Shown here piece after piece: positions 5,004-5,688 of a DNA stretch of 5,688 bases. Position numbers and translations under genes: made by a program. The stretch is from Actinomycetota bacterium (GTDB taxonomy: Bacteria > Actinomycetota > Acidimicrobiia > Acidimicrobiales > JACCXE01). Position 1 is the stretch's first letter. Each line of letters opens with the position of its first letter. The stretch lies in contig JACCXE010000499.1 in assembly GCA_013697265.1 (NCBI GenBank), positions 1 to 5,688 on the forward strand. Direction: 5' to 3'. Below the pieces are notes generated by a model. The model searched no databases. It was not told the DNA's origin and saw nothing but the letters and a program-made list of their open reading frames with translations.

Positions 5004-5688
5004 CTAAGTCCTCGCCGGCATGACGGTGCCGGTCACGTCGCCGAAGTCGACGCGGTGCTCGGCGTCTTCGCACCAGCCGCGTAGGGTGACGGTGTCGCCG
5101 TTGGCCAGGAAGGCACGACCCGACTCGATGAGGCTGCCGACCGAATCGGGCGTCGGCCCCGACACCGTGCCCGACGCAAACAGGTCGCCGGTGCGCGTGG
5201 GCGCGCCGTTGCTCGTGAGGTGCGCGAGTTGCTGGGCGAAGCTCCAGTACAGGTCAGCGAAGTTCGTGCAGCTGATCGTCTCGCCGTTGAGTTCGACCGA
5301 CAAGTTCAAGTTCAGGGCCCAATCGCGCGTGCCGCGAAGCGCTGCGTCCGGCACCGGGTTCTGCGGAGGTGCCGACACCAGGAACGGACGCAGGTCGTCG
5401 AACGGCACCACCCACGCCGAGATCGAGGTGAGGAACGACTTGCCCAGCATTGGGCCCAGCGGCTGGTACTCGAAGGCCTGGATGTCGCGGGCACTCCAGT
5501 CGTTCACCAGCAGCGCACCGAAAACGTGGTCGTCCGCGTCGTCCACGCTGATTGTTGTACTCGCTTGCGAACCAACGCCGACGACGAACCCGACCTCCAA
5601 CTCGATGTCGAGTCGGGCACTCGGTTGACGGACCACGCCGTCGTCGGTCTTCACCAAGCCAGTCGGCCGGATCACCGGCGTGCCGCTC
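5004..5688 (-). CDS. fahA: Fumarylacetoacetase, C-terminal part (start lies beyond the right edge)
   Basis: The visible 227 residues match the catalytic C-terminal domain of fumarylacetoacetate hydrolase, which splits 4-fumarylacetoacetate into fumarate and acetoacetate, the last step of tyrosine breakdown. In order one sees SGTPVIRP (substrate loop), ARLDIELEVGF with the two metal-binding glutamates (visible residues 29 and 31), VNDWSARDIQAFEY with the metal-binding Asp (63), and PLGPMLGKSF with the catalytic-site Lys (83). Further on come LNLSVELNGE, LYWSFAQQLAHLTSNG, GDLFASGTVSGP and a WCEDAEHRVDFGDVTGTV ending. These correspond closely in order and spacing to human FAH (Glu199, Glu201, Asp233, Lys253). 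Full-length FAH is about 420 residues, so roughly 190 N-terminal residues, including one metal-ligand Asp, are outside. The GTG at 5675 is internal, not the start: the four codons before it (Ser-Gly-Thr-Pro) already belong to the motif. The TAG at 5006-5004 is 2 nt before the hmgA GTG. Confidence 0.95.
   Translation of the reverse strand, partial: SGTPVIRPTGLVKTDDGVVRQPSARLDIELEVGFVVGVGSQASTTISVDDADDHVFGALLVNDWSARDIQAFEYQPLGPMLGKSFLTSISAWVVPFDDLRPFLVSAPPQNPVPDAALRGTRDWALNLNLSVELNGETISCTNFADLYWSFAQQLAHLTSNGAPTRTGDLFASGTVSGPTPDSVGSLIESGRAFLANGDTVTLRGWCEDAEHRVDFGDVTGTVMPART
5009..5013 (-). promoter_or_regulatory. Shine-Dalgarno (GAGGA) of hmgA
   Basis: On the minus strand GAGGA is followed by 7 nt and then the GTG at 5001. 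It lies in the last codons of the fumarylacetoacetase gene. It is the strongest Shine-Dalgarno seen in the window and decides the hmgA start over in-frame positions further upstream. Confidence 0.7.

Noticed and set aside
5002..5073. Upstream start for hmgA adding 24 residues
   Set aside because: The added residues are an Arg-rich run within the fahA coding region. GAGGA is spaced for the GTG at 5001.
5673..5675. GTG as the start of fumarylacetoacetase
   Set aside because: The frame continues to the window edge, and the preceding Ser-Gly-Thr-Pro is part of a conserved family motif. The first half of the enzyme is simply outside the window.

Overview
The window is GC-rich and fully packed with genes. 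It looks like ordinary chromosomal DNA from a high-GC actinobacterium. Signs of this are GTG starts with 4-nt gene overlaps, a TANNNT -10 box placed for a leaderless transcript, and a lipoprotein with a Thr/Ser/Pro/Ala-rich linker. The style suggests Acidimicrobiia (Ilumatobacter-like), but that placement is a guess from gene style and not something the sequence proves. I see no RNA gene, insertion sequence, prophage, CRISPR array or long repeat. No stretch over 300 bases lacks a gene; the longest gap between genes is 29 bases.

Layout from right to left. A minus-strand pair (5688 to 3850) encodes fumarylacetoacetase (start beyond the right edge) and a short-form homogentisate 1,2-dioxygenase. 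Together these are the ring-opening and final hydrolysis steps of tyrosine/phenylalanine breakdown through homogentisate. The isomerase between the two steps is not in the window. A single plus-strand gene (3376-3849) encodes a 157-residue protein I do not recognise. Its stop codon directly abuts the stop codon of the dioxygenase gene.

A second minus-strand run (3346 to 1) has four tightly packed genes: a carboxymuconolactone-decarboxylase/AhpD-fold protein, a short-chain dehydrogenase/reductase with an enlarged glycine loop, a secreted M1-type metallopeptidase lipoprotein, and an amidase-signature hydrolase cut by the left edge. The first three are joined by GTGA start/stop overlaps, and the fourth follows after 8 bases with a Shine-Dalgarno overlapping the previous stop codon. 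They are probably co-transcribed, although no known pathway links all four activities.

I found no convincing new system. The points most worth a second look are the compact divergent promoter region (3347-3375), the abutting convergent stops, the SDR glycine-loop insertion, the four-gene run and the unrecognised 157-residue protein.
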